From UBA5734 sp964528645 (GTDB lineage: Bacteria > Bacillota > Clostridia > Saccharofermentanales > UBA5734), in contig CAZGSR010000006.1 of the NCBI GenBank assembly GCA_964528645.1, forward strand, positions 1 through 64,000: a stretch of DNA of 64,000 bases. Reading direction: 5' to 3'. The notes below the pieces were generated by a model, which was given only the letters and a program-made list of their open reading frames with translations, made no database searches and was not told the origin of the DNA. Made by a program: the position numbers and the translations under genes. Numbering within the stretch: the first letter of the stretch is position 1; each line of letters starts with the position of its first letter. Of the stretch, positions 26,399-35,075 are shown piece by piece.

Positions 26399-27341
26399 TC
26401 GCCCGTCCAGCTCTTTTTAAGGCACCGCGCAAATCGTCGCGCATGGCGAGCGCCTCTTTTCGCGTGGCCGAGGTAAACTCCTCTGCTGAAAGTCCATACT
26501 TTTTATGGGCCAGCATCAGGCTGCGCGAGGCGTTGACAATGGCACCCTGGCCATCTGGGCCAAAGCTGGCGACCGCATCTTCTGCTGTCGCACCCTGGGC
26601 GCCGTAGCCAGGCACCAGGATCAGGCTGTGAGGCATGATCTGGCGCAGTTTTTCTGCCTGGCGCGGCCAGGTGGCTCCGACGACCGCACCGACCGACGAA
26701 TAACCGGACTGGCCGATTAAGTCCTGGCCCCACTCAGCAACTTTTCCAGCCATGGCTTCATAGACAGTCCTGCCATCTTCCAAAACCAGGTCCTGAAGAT
26801 CGCCGGCTGAGGGATTTGAGGTCCGGACCAGGATATAGACGCCCTGGCCGCTCTTCTGGCATTGGTCAAGGAAGGGCTTGATGCCATCGATCCCGAGATA
26901 TCCGTTCAAGGTGATGCAATCTGCCCCGATGAATGACTGGCTGATGGATTCTCCGAGGTTGGTCTGACCCAGGATGGCCCGGGAGTAAGCCTCGGCGGTG
27001 CTGCCGATGTCGTTGCGTTTGGCATCGGCGATAACCAGAAGGCCTTTCGACTGGGCGTAGGTGATGGTTTTCTGCAAGGCTGCTAGTCCAGATACGCCAT
27101 ATTGTTCGTAATAGGCAAACTGCGGTTTGACAGCCGGGATCAGATCAGACACGGCATCGATCAGCTGCTGGTTGAACCTGTACAAGGCCAGTCCTGCAGC
27201 TTCGGCAGGGTCAGCCGATTCCAATGCAGCCTGGTGACGAATGGTTGCTGGGACATAGTCAAGCATCGGGTCGAGACCCATGACGGTCGGATTGCCTGTT
27301 TCTTTGATTTTCAGAGTCAGCCGATCGGCAAAATTCACCAT
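26391..27341 (-). CDS. pyrF: orotidine-5'-phosphate decarboxylase (type 2)
   Basis: A 316-residue enzyme making UMP from OMP. The catalytic DAKRNDIGSTAEAY and the opening GLDPMLDYVP mark the longer type 2 family found in Mycobacteria and Clostridia. The ATG at 27341 overlaps the pyrC stop by 7 bases; the upstream in-frame ATG lies inside pyrC. Confidence 0.94.
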   Translation of the reverse strand: MVNFADRLTLKIKETGNPTVMGLDPMLDYVPATIRHQAALESADPAEAAGLALYRFNQQLIDAVSDLIPAVKPQFAYYEQYGVSGLAALQKTITYAQSKGLLVIADAKRNDIGSTAEAYSRAILGQTNLGESISQSFIGADCITLNGYLGIDGIKPFLDQCQKSGQGVYILVRTSNPSAGDLQDLVLEDGRTVYEAMAGKVAEWGQDLIGQSGYSSVGAVVGATWPRQAEKLRQIMPHSLILVPGYGAQGATAEDAVASFGPDGQGAIVNASRSLMLAHKKYGLSAEEFTSATRKEALAMRDDLRGALKRAGRAIE

Positions 27342-28600
27342 GGGAAGACCACCTTTCCATCGCATAACGTCATTTTGACCTGACCGCGCAGCATCCAGCC
27401 ATGGTACGGGGTGTTCCGGGCCTTGCTGGCGGAAGCATTCTTATCAAACATAAAGGGCTTTTCTAGTTCGACCAGAGCGATATCAGCCGGATAGCCCGGT
27501 TCGAGACGGCCCATTCTCTGGTGTAGAAGTTCTGCCGGACGGGTTGACATTTTTGCCACCAGCTCAGGCAGTGTCAGGTGGCCGGGCAGGACCAGATAGG
27601 TGTAGCCGAGGGCGAAAGAGGATTCGAAGCCGATTATACCGTTATTGGCCAGGCCAAATTCGATCTGTTTTTCATCCGCATGGTGCGGCGCATGATCGGT
27701 GCCAATCATGTCGATCGTGCCATCCTTGAGTCCGGCGATGATGGCATCCACGTCATCTTGTGTCCGCAGGGGTGGATTCATCTTGGCGCTGGTGTTGAAA
27801 TCACGGCAGGCTTCCTCAGTCAGGGTGAAATAGTGTGGGCAGGTCTCACAAGTCACTTTCACACCACGAGCCTTAGCCTGGCGGACCAGTTCGATCGAGC
27901 CGGCTGTGCTCAGATGGGCCAGATGGACCGGCAGACCAACATATTCGGCAACCAGAATATCCCTGGCAACCATGATCTCCTCAGCAATGGTCGGGATACC
28001 CCGCAGACCGAGCTCGAGACTGACCAGCCCTTCATTCATGTGGCCACCCTCTGCCAATGAGGGTTCTTCACAGTGTGAAATCACGGTTAGATTGAACTGG
28101 GCGGCATACTGGATGGCTTTTTTTATCAGGTCGGCCGTCAGGACCGGTTTGCCGTCATCCGAAATGGCGACGATGCCAGCCTCGGCCATCAGGCCGATTT
28201 CGGCCAGTTCCTTGCCATCCTGGTTTTTGCTCACCGCGCCGACTGGCAGGACTTTGCAGGCACCTTCACGCTGGGCTTTGTCGATGATGTAGCGCACAAT
28301 CGCCGGATTGTCGGTGACCGGCTTGGTATTGGGCATGCAGGCAACGGCTGTGATGCCTCCCCGGACAGCCGCCCGGGTTCCGCTGACAATGTCTTCACGG
28401 TATTCAAATCCGGGGTCACGCAGATGGGTATGCGGATCGACCAGTCCAGGCAGCACAGCCAGTCCCGTCGCATCGATGACCTGGTCCGGATCACCGCTCA
28501 TCGCTTCGACGATGACACCATTTTCAATCAGGATGTCCTTTTCAATTTCTTGCAGACCGACCGGATCGACGACACGTCCGCCGGATATTTTGATTTTCAT
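27335..28600 (-). CDS. pyrC: dihydroorotase
   Basis: A 421-residue class I amidohydrolase cyclising carbamoyl aspartate. Metal-ligand motif DPHTHLRDPGFEY is near residue 57; the GTDHAPH segment near 300 supplies the catalytic Asp. The start overlaps the pyrB stop by one base. Confidence 0.95.
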   Translation of the reverse strand: MKIKISGGRVVDPVGLQEIEKDILIENGVIVEAMSGDPDQVIDATGLAVLPGLVDPHTHLRDPGFEYREDIVSGTRAAVRGGITAVACMPNTKPVTDNPAIVRYIIDKAQREGACKVLPVGAVSKNQDGKELAEIGLMAEAGIVAISDDGKPVLTADLIKKAIQYAAQFNLTVISHCEEPSLAEGGHMNEGLVSLELGLRGIPTIAEEIMVARDILVAEYVGLPVHLAHLSTAGSIELVRQAKARGVKVTCETCPHYFTLTEEACRDFNTSAKMNPPLRTQDDVDAIIAGLKDGTIDMIGTDHAPHHADEKQIEFGLANNGIIGFESSFALGYTYLVLPGHLTLPELVAKMSTRPAELLHQRMGRLEPGYPADIALVELEKPFMFDKNASASKARNTPYHGWMLRGQVKMTLCDGKVVFPW

Positions 28601-29526
28601 CAGCCATTCCTCCTGGCAGAAAGTAGATACAGGATCGCCATTCGCACGGCGACACCATTGGTCACTTGTTCGTTGATCACCGACTGCGAACCATCATAGA
28701 CGCTGGTGGGCATTTCCACGCCATGGTTGCAGGGTCCGGGATGCATCAGGATCGCATCTGGTTTGGCCAGTTGCAGCGTTTGGTCATCGATGGCAAAGAA
28801 ACGGGCATATTCCCGGATCGATGGGTAGAGCGCTTTTTGCTGGCGCTCCAGCTGGACCCGCAGGCCCATGACGACATCAGCCCCCCGGACGGCATCCTGC
28901 ACCGTCGGGCAGACGATGGCCGGAGTTTTGTCGAGGTCTTTGGGCAGCATGGTGCTGGGCGCTGCCATGCGGACTCTGGCACCCATTTTTTCCAGCGCCC
29001 ACAAGTTGCTCCGGGCCACCCGGCTGTGCAGCAGGTCGCCGACGATCGCCACCTCCAGACCTTGGAGGCTGCCCTTGTGCTGTCGCATGGTGAACAAGTC
29101 GAGAAGCGCCTGGGTTGGATGTTCATTCATGCCATCACCGGCATTGACGACGGAGGCCTTGATCAGCGGGGCGATCATATGCGGCGCGCCGGACTGGCTG
29201 TGGCGCATGATCAGGATGTCGGTGGCCATGACGTCGATCGTCCGGGCGGTATCGATCAGCGATTCACCTTTGTTGATGCTGCTGCCAGATGATGAGATAT
29301 TGGCCGAGGACGCACCCATGAATTTGGACGCCATCTCAAAGGACAGGCGCGTCCGGGTGCTGTTCTCATAGAACAGCGTCACGACTGACTTGCCCTGGAG
29401 ATGAGCTGTTTTCTTGCTGCTGGCCGACAGGACGTGTTTCATGGTTTCAGCGGTGTCAAGGATCAGGTTGATTTCCTCTGCTGAAAGTTCCTTGATACCA
29501 AGCAAATCTTTGGATCGCAGTTGCAT
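28600..29526 (-). CDS. pyrB: aspartate carbamoyltransferase catalytic subunit
   Basis: A 308-residue transferase joining carbamoyl phosphate to aspartate. FYENSTRTRLSFE binds carbamoyl phosphate, HPTQALLD is central and HPGPCNHGVE is near the C-terminus. No pyrI follows, so it should be the unregulated Bacillus-like form. The ATG at 29526 is 4 bases past the pyrR stop; the longer frame to 29640 lies in pyrR and is rejected. Confidence 0.95.
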   Translation of the reverse strand: MQLRSKDLLGIKELSAEEINLILDTAETMKHVLSASSKKTAHLQGKSVVTLFYENSTRTRLSFEMASKFMGASSANISSSGSSINKGESLIDTARTIDVMATDILIMRHSQSGAPHMIAPLIKASVVNAGDGMNEHPTQALLDLFTMRQHKGSLQGLEVAIVGDLLHSRVARSNLWALEKMGARVRMAAPSTMLPKDLDKTPAIVCPTVQDAVRGADVVMGLRVQLERQQKALYPSIREYARFFAIDDQTLQLAKPDAILMHPGPCNHGVEMPTSVYDGSQSVINEQVTNGVAVRMAILYLLSARRNG

Positions 29527-29530
29527 CCGC

Positions 29531-30079
29531 TCATTCCCCCTTCGTTTTATCGTCCAGAACGACCAGGTCTTCACCATCGATTTCTGCGACATGGACATGG
29601 ACAACTTCTGAACGAGATGTAGGCACATTTTTCCCGACATAATCCGCCCGGATCGGCAATTCGCGATGGCCGCGGTCGATCAGGATGGCCAGCTGGATGC
29701 ACTGCGGCCGGTCAACATCGAATAAAGCTTCGATCGCAGCCCGGGTGGTCCGGCCAGTGAACAGGACGTCATCCACCAGGACGAGTTTCTTATCGTGGAT
29801 GGCAAAGGGCATCGAGGTGCCCTTGATAACCGGATGTTCCGAGAGCATGCTCAGGTCATCACGGTAAAAGGTGATGTCCAGGATGCCAACCGGTACGGTC
29901 TGGCCTTCGATCTGTTCGATCTTGCGGGCGATCCGCTCCGCCAGCGGCACGCCACGGCGCTGGATGCCGATCAGGCAGACATTCTCCAGGCCTTTGTTGC
30001 GCTCAAGAATTTCATGGGCGATCCGGGTCAGGGCCCGGTCGATTGCAGCGCTGTCCATCAGGACTGCTTTGTATGCCAT
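29531..30079 (-). CDS. pyrR: PyrR, pyrimidine operon attenuator protein
   Basis: A 182-residue bifunctional protein: a UMP-dependent RNA-binding attenuator and a weak uracil phosphoribosyltransferase. The PRPP loop VLVDDVLFTGRTTRAA is near residue 95. The ATG at 30079 follows AAGGAG. As the first gene of the operon it would be subject to the attenuator at 30126-30246. Confidence 0.95.
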   Translation of the reverse strand: MAYKAVLMDSAAIDRALTRIAHEILERNKGLENVCLIGIQRRGVPLAERIARKIEQIEGQTVPVGILDITFYRDDLSMLSEHPVIKGTSMPFAIHDKKLVLVDDVLFTGRTTRAAIEALFDVDRPQCIQLAILIDRGHRELPIRADYVGKNVPTSRSEVVHVHVAEIDGEDLVVLDDKTKGE

Positions 30080-30125
30080 GGGTTCTCCTTGCTGGACTTT
30101 CATGAGTCCTTGGAATCTGATGGCA

Positions 30126-30161
30126 TAAAAATAGCCATCTGTCGCTGCAAGACAGGTGGCT
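30126..30161 (-). terminator. pyr operon attenuator terminator
   Basis: On the minus strand AGCCACCTGTC (30151-30161) pairs with GACAGATGGCT (30133-30143) with one mismatch and a 7-base loop, then ATTTTTAT. It lies between the PyrR site and pyrR. Confidence 0.75.
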
Positions 30162-30231
30162 GCAATAATCGTATCCCAAAAGCCCGGATGTGGACGCCCT
30201 GATGTGATGGGAGGACTGTTGTTAACCTTTG

Positions 30232-30246
30232 AAGTCTCACAGGACT
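30232..30246 (-). promoter_or_regulatory. PyrR-binding loop in the pyr leader
   Basis: The minus strand reads AGTCCTGTGAGACTT, matching the known PyrR binding-loop pattern (UCC-N-GNGAG-RYU). With UMP, PyrR would hold the anti-antiterminator and allow the downstream terminator. Confidence 0.75.
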
Positions 30247-30270
30247 GCGTTAAAGGTAGCTGTTTGTTAG

Positions 30271-30299
30271 AGAATAACTGAACAACTCACAGAAAGCAA
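30271..30299 (-). promoter_or_regulatory. putative promoter of the pyr operon
   Basis: On the minus strand TTGCTT (30294-30299), 17 bases, TATTCT (30271-30276), about 25 bases before the PyrR loop. Confidence 0.55.
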
Positions 30300-30310
30300 G
30301 CCCTGGTCGA

Positions 30311-30339
30311 TTGACAGGATACGGGAAGCTTGCTAAGAT
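30311..30339 (+). promoter_or_regulatory. promoter of tRNA-Leu(CAA)
   Basis: TTGACA (30311-30316), 17 bases, TAAGAT (30334-30339), 24 bases before the tRNA. It is back-to-back with the pyr promoter. Confidence 0.7.
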
Positions 30340-30363
30340 TGACCAGGTAGTTCAAAAACGCCC

Positions 30364-30450
30364 GGGGATGTGGCGGAACTGGCAGACGCAGCAGACTCAA
30401 AATCTGCCGATTGAGAGATCGTAAGGGTTCGATTCCCTTCATCCCCACCA
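30364..30450 (+). tRNA. tRNA-Leu (anticodon CAA)
   Basis: An 87-base class II tRNA: acceptor GGGGATG pairs with CATCCCC, discriminator A and an encoded CCA. The anticodon loop CTCAAAA gives CAA (30398-30400), reading UUG. The long variable arm and TTCGATT T-loop are present. Confidence 0.96.
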
Positions 30451-30455
30451 AAAAA

Positions 30456-30494
30456 GACCTTGGAATCAGAGAAATGGTTCCAAGGTCTTTTTTT
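30456..30494 (+). terminator. terminator after tRNA-Leu(CAA)
   Basis: GACCTTGGAA (30456-30465) pairs perfectly with TTCCAAGGTC (30478-30487), followed by seven T. Confidence 0.9.
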
Positions 30495-30508
30495 CGAAAA
30501 TTTGATGC

Positions 30509-30538
30509 TTGACAATGCCCTCTCCCTTTCTCTATAAT
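30509..30538 (+). promoter_or_regulatory. promoter of tRNA-Met and tRNA-Tyr
   Basis: Consensus TTGACA (30509-30514), 18 bases, consensus TATAAT (30533-30538): the strongest-looking promoter in the window. Confidence 0.8.
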
Positions 30539-30577
30539 CTCCCTTGTTGCTGAGGCAAGGTGCCGCGCAAGGCAAAT

Positions 30578-30654
30578 GGGCCATTAGCTCAGTTGGTCAG
30601 AGCAGCCGGCTCATAACCGGTCGGTCCGGGGTTCAAGTCCCTGATGGCCCACCA
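30578..30654 (+). tRNA. tRNA with CAT anticodon (elongator Met likely)
   Basis: A 77-base cloverleaf: GGGCCAT/ATGGCCC acceptor, A discriminator and an encoded CCA. The loop CTCATAA places CAT at 30612-30614. The first acceptor pair is intact, so it is not an initiator tRNA. Elongator Met is most likely; a lysidine-modified Ile2 tRNA has the same anticodon and is not excluded. Confidence 0.9.
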
Positions 30655-30675
30655 CCTCGCATAACAACTACACAT

Positions 30676-30760
30676 GGGGGAATTCCCGAGCGGCCAAAGG
30701 GGGCAGACTGTAAATCTGTTGTCACCGACTTCGGTGGTTCGAATCCACCTTCCCCCACCA
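30676..30760 (+). tRNA. tRNA-Tyr (anticodon GTA)
   Basis: An 85-base class II tRNA with GGGGGAA/TTCCCCC acceptor and an encoded CCA. The loop CTGTAAA gives GTA at 30710-30712. The long variable arm is typical of bacterial tRNA-Tyr. Confidence 0.96.
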
Positions 30761-30761
30761 C

Positions 30762-30796
30762 AAAAAGAACCATCCAGCAGGATGGTTCTTTTTTGT
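30762..30796. terminator. bidirectional terminator between tRNA-Tyr and murD
   Basis: A perfect stem AGAACCATCC/GGATGGTTCT with loop AGCA, with an A-run before and a T-run after, so it can serve the tRNA operon on plus and murD on minus. Confidence 0.85.
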
Positions 30797-30873
30797 CCCA
30801 TATTTCTCAAGCGGTTTCCAGCAGATCTGCCCCTTCCCTGGTCACAGGCCAGGGGCGCCGCTGTCCACAGTAC

Positions 30874-32298
30874 TTATTCCAGCCCATTGACCAGATTCTT
30901 GAACAGATTGCCCCGTTCTTCAAAATGGCGGAACTTGTCAAAACTGGTCCCAGCTGGTGAAAGAACGACGATTTCCCCTGGCTCAGCCAGTGACCGGGCC
31001 AAGACCACAGCCTCTTCATAGGAATCAACCCAATGGATGACCAGGCTCTCTGGATCGACTTTGGCCATCGGTGCTTCCTGCATCAGGTTGTGATGGATCA
31101 GATCTGAATTGTCGCCGCAGAGGATGATCTTGCCGGACACTTTAGCGATCGCCTCGCCCAGACCGGAATAATCACATTTCTTGTCCTTGCCGCCCGTGAT
31201 CAGGACCACTTTCTCCTTGCGGTCCCAAAGGGCCTGCATGGCCGCTTTGGTCCTGGTCGGGCTGGTGTCGATCGAACTATTGTAATAACGCACCCCATCG
31301 AGTTCGCGCACCAGCTCGAGCCGGTGTTCCACACCACCAAACCGGGTCGCCACGGCCGCCACATGCTCTGGCTGGACGTAACCCTGAGTGGCAGCTGTAG
31401 CAGCCAGGTAATTCTCGATGTTGTGTTTGCCCGGAATCACGATGTCTTTGATTGCAACGACAGGAATATCCGTGCCTTCACTCCTGATGCAGATCATGCC
31501 GTCGACGATCACCACACCCGCAGCCAAGTCGGGATTTTTGCGGGCAAACAGGACTGTCTCGCCGCGAGCTTCGGGAATCATCGAGCGGGTGACATAATTC
31601 TCACTGTTTAGAACCAGACGCCCCATAAAGGACTGGTACAGGTAGATGTTTTTCTTGGCATCAATGTATTCCTGATAGTCCTTATGGACATCGAGGTGAT
31701 TGGGAGTGACATTGGTGACGACAGCGACATCTGGGCTCTGCCGCATGCTGGAGAGCTGGAAACTCGATAATTCCAGCACGACCCTGTCCGTCGGCCGGAC
31801 CTGGTCAATCCGGTCCAGAAGCGGCGTACCGATATTGCCTCCCAGGTGGACGGTGTAACCTGCTTCCTTCAGGATCAGGCTGATCAAAGTCGTCGTGGTC
31901 GTTTTACCATCCGAACCGGTGATCGCAAAGATCTGAGCCGGACAGAGCGCCATGAAAACTTCCATCTCCGAAGTGATGATGGCCCCGCGTTCGCGTTCGG
32001 CCAGGAGCTGGGGAACATCCGGGCGCATCTTCGGCGTGCGGAACACGAGGTCAAATCCAGTGAGGCGGTCGAGATAGTCCGGACCGACGGACCAGTCCAG
32101 CTCGATCCCCTCGGCTGCAAAGTCAGCCCGTGTCCGGCTCAGCACCGGATCATTCTCGGCCAGCATGTCAAAAGCGGTGATACGGGCGCCAAGCGCGTGT
32201 ATGTAGCGGATCAGAGGGCGGTTGCTGATGCCGACCCCAAGGACGGCAACCCGCTTGCCACGAATCATGTGTTTGAATTGTTCCAGTTTCTGGTTCAT
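30874..32298 (-). CDS. murD: UDP-N-acetylmuramoyl-L-alanine--D-glutamate ligase
   Basis: A 474-residue Mur ligase adding D-Glu to UDP-MurNAc-Ala in the cytoplasm, a peptidoglycan precursor step. The ATP loop GSDGKTTTTTLI is near residue 125, then GGNIGTPL, HNIENYLAA and the substrate loop NSIDTSPTRT near 330. The ATG at 32298 follows GGAGGG. It stands alone, away from the usual dcw cluster, between two tRNA loci and with its own promoter. Confidence 0.94.
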   Translation of the reverse strand: MNQKLEQFKHMIRGKRVAVLGVGISNRPLIRYIHALGARITAFDMLAENDPVLSRTRADFAAEGIELDWSVGPDYLDRLTGFDLVFRTPKMRPDVPQLLAERERGAIITSEMEVFMALCPAQIFAITGSDGKTTTTTLISLILKEAGYTVHLGGNIGTPLLDRIDQVRPTDRVVLELSSFQLSSMRQSPDVAVVTNVTPNHLDVHKDYQEYIDAKKNIYLYQSFMGRLVLNSENYVTRSMIPEARGETVLFARKNPDLAAGVVIVDGMICIRSEGTDIPVVAIKDIVIPGKHNIENYLAATAATQGYVQPEHVAAVATRFGGVEHRLELVRELDGVRYYNSSIDTSPTRTKAAMQALWDRKEKVVLITGGKDKKCDYSGLGEAIAKVSGKIILCGDNSDLIHHNLMQEAPMAKVDPESLVIHWVDSYEEAVVLARSLAEPGEIVVLSPAGTSFDKFRHFEERGNLFKNLVNGLE

Positions 32299-32328
32299 TT
32301 TTTGCCCTCCAAAAATAAGTGCTCTAAA

Positions 32329-32357
32329 ATTATAAATCAGGACTTGCATTTTGACCA
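32329..32357 (-). promoter_or_regulatory. putative promoter of murD
   Basis: On the minus strand TGGTCA (32352-32357), 17 bases, TATAAT (32329-32334). Confidence 0.6.
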
Positions 32358-32369
32358 TCAGCAGGTTAT

Positions 32370-32375
32370 TATAAT
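32370..32375 (+). promoter_or_regulatory. -10 element of tRNA-Leu(CAG)
   Basis: TATAAT 10 bases before the tRNA. The nearest -35-like hexamers (TTGACC, TTGCAT) are at unfavourable distances (13 and 20 bases). Confidence 0.45.
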
Positions 32376-32384
32376 CAACGTCCC

Positions 32385-32471
32385 GCGGAGATGGCGGAAT
32401 TGGCAGACGCGCTAGTTTCAGGTACTAGTGATCGAGAGGTCATGCAGGTTCAAGTCCTGTTCTCCGCACCA
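32385..32471 (+). tRNA. tRNA-Leu (anticodon CAG)
   Basis: An 87-base class II tRNA with GCGGAGA/TCTCCGC acceptor, A discriminator and an encoded CCA. The loop TTCAGGT gives CAG (32419-32421), reading CUG. It is divergent from murD, with overlapping promoter regions. Confidence 0.96.
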
Positions 32472-32476
32472 TCAAG

Positions 32477-32520
32477 AACTGCATCGTTTCGTGTAACAGC
32501 GCAACCGATGCAGTTTTTGT
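32477..32520 (+). terminator. terminator after tRNA-Leu(CAG)
   Basis: AACTGCATCG (32477-32486) pairs with CGATGCAGTT (32506-32515), followed by TTTGTTTT. Confidence 0.75.
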
Positions 32521-32570
32521 TTTACCAGAGTTTTTCGTGTCAAAATTATATTTTCAGGGAGGCTGTTGAT

Positions 32571-35075
32571 ATGGCACAAGATTCCAAACCATCTCAACAG
32601 CCCTTGGCACTGCCAGTCTTGCCGGTCGCAGTCCGGACCCTGGCTGAGGCTGTTCATCGCCAGGGTGGGCTCGGCGGGCCTGCTTACGCTTCCGTCAGTG
32701 GCGCCGAAGGGACTCGCCTGCACCAGAAGCTGGTCCGGCATTATATCGAACGCCTGGGCCAGACCGCTGTCCAGTCGGAATTTCGTCTCAGTGGCGAGGC
32801 TATCTGCCAGACTGTTTTACTCCAGGTCAGCGGCCGTTGCGACCTCGTGATCCGGGAGGACGGCGAGACAGTCCTGATCGAAGCCAAAAGTTTTGCCGGT
32901 TCAGCCCGGTTCTTGCCGGAGCACGGTGACCCGGTCCATTGGGCTCAGGTCATGCTGTATGCCCACCTTTTCCTGCTCGCGTCAGACCAGGACCAGATCC
33001 GCATCGGTCTTTGCTATGTCAGCCAGGAAAATTTTGAACTGATTGAGCATCGCCGCACCGAAACCCGGCAAAATCTGCATGACTTTTTCCAGCAGACGGC
33101 CGAGCGCTTTGCCAGCCTGGCCAGCCAGATCCTGTCCGGTCACAAGCTGCGCGATGAAAGCGCCAAGACTGTCCCCTTCCCTTTTGCGGCTCTTCGGCCA
33201 GGCCAGAAACGCCTGATGCAGGAAGTCATTGGTGTCACCCGGCAAAAAGGCGTGCTTTTTGCCCAGGCACCTACGGGGACTGGCAAGACGCTTTCGGTCT
33301 TGTTCCCGGCCATCCGCCTGCTGGCCCACCATCAAATCGACCGCGTCTTCTATCTGACCGCCATGTCGTCCACGCGCAAGGTGGCCGAGCAGGCGCTCCA
33401 TGATTTGCGGACACACGGACTGTTCCTGCGCAGCCTGACCCTGCGGGCCAAGGAGAAAAGCTGTCTGGCACCCGATTTGTTCTGCAATGTCCGCTTGTGC
33501 CCCTATGCCATTGCCTATTACAAGAACCTGCCAGCTGCCCTGGCCGACTTGCTGAAAACAGGAGGGCATTGCCATCCGGACCAAATCCGGACGATTGCCC
33601 AGACTCACCAGGTCTGTCCTTTTGAACTGTCGCTCGACTATGCACTCTACTGCGACATCATCATTGGTGACTACAATTATGTCTTTGATCCCAGGATCCA
33701 GCTGGACCGGTTTTTCAACAACTCAGACCAGACCCATCTCATCCTGGTCGATGAAGCCCACAATTTGCCTGATCGCTCGCGGGACATGTACAGTGCCGAT
33801 TTTGATTTCAATCTCGTCCAGGAAGCCTTGAGTGTCATCCGGGACCAACATCCTTATCTGGCCCAGGCACTGGTTCGATTGAGCCAGTACAGAGAACGGC
33901 TGGACAGGGAAATCACTCCCCCACAGGCTGAAGGCCAGATCGAAACGGAGTCAGGCCGGACAGGATTTGCCGCCGTGGAACCGGATCAGCATGGCCGCCT
34001 GATGCAGAGTGACCAGTTCCTGGCCATGACCCAGAAACCGCTGCAGTTGCAAAAACTCCTCGGCCGCGTCATCCATTTCAGCCGCTCGTATCTGGATGAT
34101 CATGCCGATGAACCTGATGCCAAAAAGGTCCTCGACCTCTTTTTAGCAGCACATTTTTTCACCAAAGTGGCCGATCTCTTCTATGGCCAGGCTTACATCA
34201 CGACAGCTTTCCAGGAGGATAAGGGCACTAGGGTTCGTTTGATGTGCCTCGATGCCTCCACCTTCCTGACCGACATTTACCGGGACCGCCATCCGGTCAT
34301 CTTTTTTTCGGCCACACTGAATCCGCTCGATTACTACATCGGCCTATTGGACAGCGACGCCAGCAGCCGGCAGCCGGAAAAGCTGAGCCTGCCTTCGCCT
34401 TTTCCACCGGAAAATTTCCTGGTCCTGCTCGAAACGCGATTCTCGACCCGCTTCCAGGACCGCACGTCGACCATCGTACCGATTGTCGAGGAAATTCTGG
34501 CTGCGGCCCGCACGCGGATCGGTAATTACCTGGTCTTCCTGCCCTCCTATGCCTACCTGGCCAAGGTGCGCCAGATTCTCAGGATGCAAAAAGACCGCAC
34601 CGACCTGGATTTCATAGTCCAGGTCCCTGGCATGGATGAAAACCAAAAGCAAGCCTTCCTCAACCGGTTCGAGCGTTTCGGCAGCAAAACCTTGATCGGT
34701 CTGGCGGTGCTCGGCAGTCTGTTTAACGAGGGCATCGACTTGACGGGAGAACGGCTCAGCGGTGTCATGATTGTGGGTGTCGGACTGCCCCAGCTGAGCC
34801 CAGAACGCGAGATCATGAGCCAGTATTTTTCCAGCCGTCTGGGACGCGGTTTTGAGTATGCCTACCAGTACCCTGGCTTCAACAAAATCCAGCAGGCCGC
34901 AGGACGGGTCATCCGATCGGAAATCGACACCGGGTTTGTGCTCTTGATCGATGACCGCTATAAAAAGCCGGAATACCAGGCCTTGTTCCCGCAGGAGTGG
35001 CAACCAGCCGAGATCGAGGACACGACAGCTCTCATTGAGATGCTCAAGGACTTCTGGTCCAGTCACAAATCCTGA
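32571..35075 (+). CDS. XPD/DinG-like helicase with N-terminal nuclease-like domain
   Basis: An 834-residue superfamily 2 DNA helicase. Residues about 50-190 hold a PD-(D/E)XK-like fold (CDLVIREDGETVLIEAKSF, near 90-105). The helicase follows: Walker A APTGTGKT near 233, a four-Cys iron-sulfur region (CLAPDLFC, LCPYA, HQVCPFELS), DEAH near 393, FFSATLNP and a C-terminal GIDLTGE/ASGRVIRS-like end. The frame continues upstream through tRNA-Leu, so I use the ATG at 32571 after GGGAGG. It may unwind and trim damaged or R-loop DNA; this is inference. Its end overlaps recO by 13 bases, convergent. Confidence 0.88.
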   Translation: MAQDSKPSQQPLALPVLPVAVRTLAEAVHRQGGLGGPAYASVSGAEGTRLHQKLVRHYIERLGQTAVQSEFRLSGEAICQTVLLQVSGRCDLVIREDGETVLIEAKSFAGSARFLPEHGDPVHWAQVMLYAHLFLLASDQDQIRIGLCYVSQENFELIEHRRTETRQNLHDFFQQTAERFASLASQILSGHKLRDESAKTVPFPFAALRPGQKRLMQEVIGVTRQKGVLFAQAPTGTGKTLSVLFPAIRLLAHHQIDRVFYLTAMSSTRKVAEQALHDLRTHGLFLRSLTLRAKEKSCLAPDLFCNVRLCPYAIAYYKNLPAALADLLKTGGHCHPDQIRTIAQTHQVCPFELSLDYALYCDIIIGDYNYVFDPRIQLDRFFNNSDQTHLILVDEAHNLPDRSRDMYSADFDFNLVQEALSVIRDQHPYLAQALVRLSQYRERLDREITPPQAEGQIETESGRTGFAAVEPDQHGRLMQSDQFLAMTQKPLQLQKLLGRVIHFSRSYLDDHADEPDAKKVLDLFLAAHFFTKVADLFYGQAYITTAFQEDKGTRVRLMCLDASTFLTDIYRDRHPVIFFSATLNPLDYYIGLLDSDASSRQPEKLSLPSPFPPENFLVLLETRFSTRFQDRTSTIVPIVEEILAAARTRIGNYLVFLPSYAYLAKVRQILRMQKDRTDLDFIVQVPGMDENQKQAFLNRFERFGSKTLIGLAVLGSLFNEGIDLTGERLSGVMIVGVGLPQLSPEREIMSQYFSSRLGRGFEYAYQYPGFNKIQQAAGRVIRSEIDTGFVLLIDDRYKKPEYQALFPQEWQPAEIEDTTALIEMLKDFWSSHKS

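Noticed and set aside
32391..32570. N-terminal extension of the helicase frame
   Set aside because: It would run through tRNA-Leu(CAG) and its terminator; the ATG at 32571 has a proper ribosome site.
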